Of a stretch of DNA of 5,481 nucleotides, positions 1 through 5,481 are shown piece after piece; the first letter of the stretch is position 1; each line of letters begins with the position of its first letter. This stretch comes from Dechloromonas sp. (GTDB lineage: Bacteria > Pseudomonadota > Gammaproteobacteria > Burkholderiales > Rhodocyclaceae): positions 2,836,720-2,842,200 of the forward strand of contig CP059264.1 of the NCBI GenBank assembly GCA_013693915.1, read 5' to 3'. The translations under genes and the position numbers were made by a program. The notes under the pieces were generated by a model, which saw only the letters and a list, made by a program, of their open reading frames with translations, was not told the DNA's origin and ran no database searches.

Positions 1-1623
1 GGTTTCCGGCGTCAGCGTCAGCGGGTTGGGAATGTGCTGCCCGTGCCTTTCGGCTTCCTTGATCTTGTGGTTGAGGCCGGCGATGTTGCGCACACCCATC
101 GCCGACATCAGCTTGTAGCGCTTCTCCATCTCGGTCACGCACCAGTGCAGCGCATTGGCGGCCTGCTTCATGTCGGTGACGACGGGCGCCAGCAGGTGCG
201 GGATGCCCTCGTAGATCGACAGTTCGAGCATCTTCGGGTCGACCATGATCAGGCGCACATGCTCGGGCTCGGACTTGTAGAGCATCGACAGGATCATCGC
301 GTTCACGCCGACCGACTTGCCCGATCCGGTCGTGCCGGCGACCAGCAGGTGCGGCGTCTTGGCCAGGTCGGCCACCACCGGCTGACCGCCGATGTCCTTG
401 CCGAGGCAGACGGTCAACGGGCTGGTCATGTCGTTGTACGGGGCGCTGGAAATGATTTCTGACAGCTTGACCACCTGCCGCCGCGGATTGGGCAACTCGA
501 GCGCCATGCACGACTTGCCGGGCACCGTCTCGACGACGCGGATCGAGACCATGGCCAGCGCCCGCGCCAGGTCGCGCGCCAGGTTCACGATCTGGGCGCC
601 CTTGACGCCAACTGCCGGCTCGATCTCATAGCGGGTGATCACCGGGCCGGGCATGGCCGCCAGCACCCTGACCTGGACGCCGAAGTCGGCAAGCTTGCGT
701 TCGATCAGCCGGGAGGTATATTCCAGCGTCTCGGCGCTGACCGTCTCGGTTGCCGGCGGCGCCGGGTCGAGCAGATGCAACGGCGGCAGTTGTCCGCCGA
801 CCAGCGCCTCGGGGAAGAGCGCCACCTGCTTCTCGCGCCCGATGCGTTTCTCGGCCTTCTTCGAAACCGGCACCTCCGGCGGCGCCGTCTCGATGATGAT
901 CGGGTCGTGCAGTTCGACGCGGCGCTTCTCGACCTCGACCTCTTCCTCGCGTTGGTGCGCAACCTCGCGGCCGATGCGCCGGTCGCGCCAGGAATCCAGA
1001 AGGGCGAAAACGGAACCAGCCGTGACCTCGAGGGCCGTCCCCAGCCGCTCGAACGCCCACAGCCAGGACATTCCGGAAAAGATGCTCCAGCCCGCCGCCA
1101 TCGCCGCCAGCAGCAGCAGCGTCGAACCGGTGTACCCGAGGAGGTGCGCCAGCAGGCGACTCGCCTCGATCCCCAGCAGGCCGCCCGGCGCCAGCGGCAA
1201 CTCGACTTTGAGCGTATGGAAACGCAGCGCCTCGAGCGCCGAACTGGCGGCCAGCAGCAGCAGGAATCCGGCCAGGGCAATGTACAGGGGCCGCCGGTCA
1301 GCCTTGCCAAGCGGCGAATGCAGGCGCCGGAACCCCCACCAGATCACCATCGCCAGGAGGACGACCCACCACCAGGCGGAAAAGCCGAACAGGTAGAGCA
1401 TCAGATCGGCGACCCACGCGCCGAAATGGCCGGTCGGGTTGACAAGAACTCCCGAGGCGACCGCATGCGACCAGCCCGGATCGGCCTTGTGATAACCCCA
1501 AAGCGCCATCGACAGGAAGATGGCGATGGCCCCCAGTCCCAGCCAGCGCGACTCGTGCAGCAGGTTGCCGATCTTCTCCGGCAACTGGCTCGAGGTTGCG
1601 CGGTTGGCGGTCCGGACGACCAC
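1..1623 (-). CDS. ftsK: DNA translocase FtsK, N-terminal 541 residues (C-terminus beyond window edge)
   Basis: Septum-anchored ATP-driven DNA pump that clears and aligns chromosome termini at division. The frame stays open from a GTG at 1621-1623 to the window edge. The N-terminus has four hydrophobic segments at about residues 27-44, 72-97, 112-131 and 160-183, the usual FtsK membrane anchor. A short charged linker (about 200-260, rich in E, K and R) follows, then the alpha part of the motor ([13 protein letters not shown] near 324-336). The Walker A motif GTTGSGKS lies at 430-437 (K436), followed by the conserved [18 protein letters not shown] stretch. The Walker B and DNA-reading gamma domains must lie outside the window. 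The linker is far shorter than in E. coli FtsK, as is common elsewhere. GTG was chosen because the next in-frame ATG (residue 39) lies inside the first membrane segment and no better start exists upstream; its ribosome-binding site is weak, so coupling to the upstream regulator gene, which ends 2 nt earlier, is likely. Confidence 0.95.
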   Translation of the reverse strand, partial: MVVRTANRATSSQLPEKIGNLLHESRWLGLGAIAIFLSMALWGYHKADPGWSHAVASGVLVNPTGHFGAWVADLMLYLFGFSAWWWVVLLAMVIWWGFRRLHSPLGKADRRPLYIALAGFLLLLAASSALEALRFHTLKVELPLAPGGLLGIEASRLLAHLLGYTGSTLLLLAAMAAGWSIFSGMSWLWAFERLGTALEVTAGSVFALLDSWRDRRIGREVAHQREEEVEVEKRRVELHDPIIIETAPPEVPVSKKAEKRIGREKQVALFPEALVGGQLPPLHLLDPAPPATETVSAETLEYTSRLIERKLADFGVQVRVLAAMPGPVITRYEIEPAVGVKGAQIVNLARDLARALAMVSIRVVETVPGKSCMALELPNPRRQVVKLSEIISSAPYNDMTSPLTVCLGKDIGGQPVVADLAKTPHLLVAGTTGSGKSVGVNAMILSMLYKSEPEHVRLIMVDPKMLELSIYEGIPHLLAPVVTDMKQAANALHWCVTEMEKRYKLMSAMGVRNIAGLNHKIKEAERHGQHIPNPLTLTPET

Positions 1624-1625
1624 GT

Positions 1626-3372
<1,747 letters not shown>

Positions 3373-3377
3373 ACAGT

Positions 3378-3391
3378 GAGGTTCAGGGTTG
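3378..3391 (+). promoter_or_regulatory. Ribosome-binding site and TTG start of the Smr gene
   Basis: GAGGT at 3378-3382 stands 6 nt before the TTG at 3389-3391. An in-frame TGA at 3377-3379 excludes any earlier start, and no other start codon lies between them, so the rare TTG start is well supported. Confidence 0.7.
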
Positions 3392-3943
3392 CTCGACCCC
3401 GACGATCTCGCGGCATTTCGGGCGGCCGTTGCGGATGCGAAGCCGCTGCCGGCATCGGGTCGCGTTCATCTCGGCGGCCCGATGCCGCCGCCGCGCCCGA
3501 TGCAGCGACTGGCCGACGAGCAGGCGGCGCTGCGCGAGAGCCTGCACGGACCGATCACCCTGCAGGACCGGCTCGAAGGCGGCGACGAACCCAGCCATCT
3601 GCGTAGTGGCCTCGCCAACAGCGTGCTGCGCGACCTGCGGCGCGGACGCTGGGCCATCCAGGACGAGATCGACCTGCATGGCCTGAACCGCGAGGAAGCG
3701 CGCGACCAGTTGGCAGCCTTTCTCGCGCAATCGTTGAAATGCGGCAGGCGCTGCATCCGCATCGTCCATGGCAAGGGACACGGCTCGCCTGGCAGGGAAG
3801 CCGTGCTCAGGCGCCTGGTACGCGGCTGGCTGATGCAGAAGAATGAAATCCTGGCCTACTGCCAGGCAAAGCCCCAGGACGGTGGCGAGGGCGCGGTGAT
3901 CGTGCTGCTGCGTACGCAACGGAAAGGCACGTCGCAGCCCTGA
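3389..3943 (+). CDS. Smr-domain protein (SmrA/SmrB-like endonuclease)
   Basis: A 184-residue protein with an N-terminal extension (about 1-75, rich in Pro and Arg around 30-40) and a C-terminal Smr domain (about 80-178). The domain shows both hallmarks: D95-L96-H97-G98 and HGKGHGS at 127-133, followed by a conserved tail with AYC and GGEGAV. Stand-alone Smr proteins are nucleases. E. coli SmrB, of similar length, cuts mRNA at collided ribosomes and needs its Asp-Leu-His motif. Here the N-terminus and the HGKG region resemble SmrA, while the DLH motif is SmrB-like, so I give no symbol. With DLH and HGKG both present, nuclease activity is expected; whether the substrate is mRNA or branched DNA is not decided by sequence. 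The gene lies 16 nt after trxB, probably co-transcribed, although the two functions have no obvious link. Confidence 0.9.
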   Translation: MLDPDDLAAFRAAVADAKPLPASGRVHLGGPMPPPRPMQRLADEQAALRESLHGPITLQDRLEGGDEPSHLRSGLANSVLRDLRRGRWAIQDEIDLHGLNREEARDQLAAFLAQSLKCGRRCIRIVHGKGHGSPGREAVLRRLVRGWLMQKNEILAYCQAKPQDGGEGAVIVLLRTQRKGTSQP

Positions 3944-3957
3944 TCGACGACTTTCCG
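3920..3957. other. Interrupted inverted repeat at the convergent gene ends
   Basis: CGGAAAG (3920-3926) pairs with CTTTCCG (3951-3957), and nested inside CGTCG (3930-3934) pairs with CGACG (3945-3949) around a 10-nt loop. This gives a 12-bp stem with a small internal bulge, spanning the Smr stop codon. No T-tract follows on either strand, so it is not a classical intrinsic terminator. It could help end transcription or protect an mRNA end, or be chance in GC-rich DNA. Confidence 0.35.
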
Positions 3958-3976
3958 GCGACTACGGTTCTTCGCC
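3957..3976. other. Small hairpin in the convergent gap
   Basis: GGCGA (3957-3961) and TCGCC (3972-3976) form a 5-bp stem with a 10-nt loop, next to the larger inverted repeat and just downstream of the 111-residue protein gene read on the minus strand. It lacks a T-run and is short, so it is only a weak candidate for a termination structure. Confidence 0.2.
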
Positions 3977-3978
3977 AA

Positions 3979-4314
3979 TCAACGCTTGAAGAGTTCGGGG
4001 TCGTCGATCCAGTCCCACGCCGTTCCCGGCGAGTTCTTCGGCGTCAGCCCCAGGGCGCTGTGCACCGTAGCCAGACGAAAGACCTCCAGCAACACATCGT
4101 GCGGAAAACCTTGGCGTCCATGGCGATCGGTGACCATCAGATCCACCAGATAGGCATCCAGCCCGGCCCGGCCCCACAACTCGACGATCCGTGCGAGGAT
4201 GCGCGGAAACTGCTGCTCGATGAGCATCGGGTAAACCCCGGATTCCGGCCCGAGCGACTCCAGCAATTTCGCCTTGAGTGCGGGGATATCGAAATCTTCC
4301 TGTCCATCGTCCAT
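3979..4314 (-). CDS. Uncharacterised 111-residue protein downstream of glnB
   Basis: I do not recognise this family. The ATG at 4312-4314 has a strong GGAGGG (4322-4327) at 7-nt spacing, which decides the start even though the frame is open further upstream over glnB. The protein is acidic at the N-terminus (MDDGQEDFD), has no signal peptide or membrane segment, and has no cysteine. A likely amphipathic helical stretch runs through about 30-60 (with FPRILARIVELWG at 36-48), followed by a polar turn DRHGRQGFP (63-71), another helix (about 73-88) and a Trp-rich acidic tail, WDWIDDPE (100-107). It starts 16 nt after the glnB stop on the same strand, so it is probably made from the same transcript. 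Codon use and GC content look like the neighbours', which supports a real resident gene. Confidence 0.8.
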   Translation of the reverse strand: MDDGQEDFDIPALKAKLLESLGPESGVYPMLIEQQFPRILARIVELWGRAGLDAYLVDLMVTDRHGRQGFPHDVLLEVFRLATVHSALGLTPKNSPGTAWDWIDDPELFKR

Positions 4315-4330
4315 GGCAATTCCCTCCGAA

Positions 4331-5481
<1,151 letters not shown>

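Noticed and set aside
1108..1272. CAGCAG repeats inside the ftsK region (near 1108-1120 and 1252-1262)
   Set aside because: They encode Leu-rich membrane segments (CTG codons on the minus strand), so codon preference explains them; they are not a microsatellite or a regulatory repeat.

Overview
The window is about 5.5 kb of GC-rich, densely packed bacterial chromosome made of core housekeeping genes. Gene content and protein character (short-linker FtsK, CRP-type regulator, TrxB, Smr protein, GlnB-type PII, glutamine-dependent-type NadE) suggest a betaproteobacterium, perhaps of the Rhodocyclales. That placement is inference from protein resemblance only. I see no RNA gene, mobile element, CRISPR array or attachment site.

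Layout: on the minus strand, a CRP/FNR-family regulator (1626-2288) is followed after 2 nt by ftsK (1-1623), whose C-terminal end leaves the window at the left edge. A divergent promoter region (2289-2416) separates this pair from the plus-strand pair trxB (2417-3372) and an Smr-domain endonuclease gene (3389-3943). A 35-bp convergent gap with two possible small hairpins follows. Then come three minus-strand genes read from right to left: nadE (5' end beyond the right edge, stop at 4694), a GlnB-type PII gene (4331-4668) and an unrecognised 111-residue protein (3979-4314). Their spacing of 25 and 16 nt suggests one transcript.

The genes cover separate core tasks: chromosome segregation at the septum (FtsK), transcription control (CRP-like), thiol redox balance (TrxB), probable nucleic-acid cleavage linked to translation quality control or DNA repair (Smr), and nitrogen signalling beside glutamine-dependent NAD synthesis (PII and NadE). 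Only the last pair suggests a shared theme, since both respond to or consume glutamine.

The most notable observation is that two highly conserved genes, trxB and glnB, are each broken by an apparent one-base loss in a homopolymer (a G run at 2812-2815 and an A run at 4660-4665). In each case adding one base restores a full-length, family-typical protein. The simplest explanation is homopolymer under-calling in the assembly, not true gene decay. I found no convincing new biological system here.
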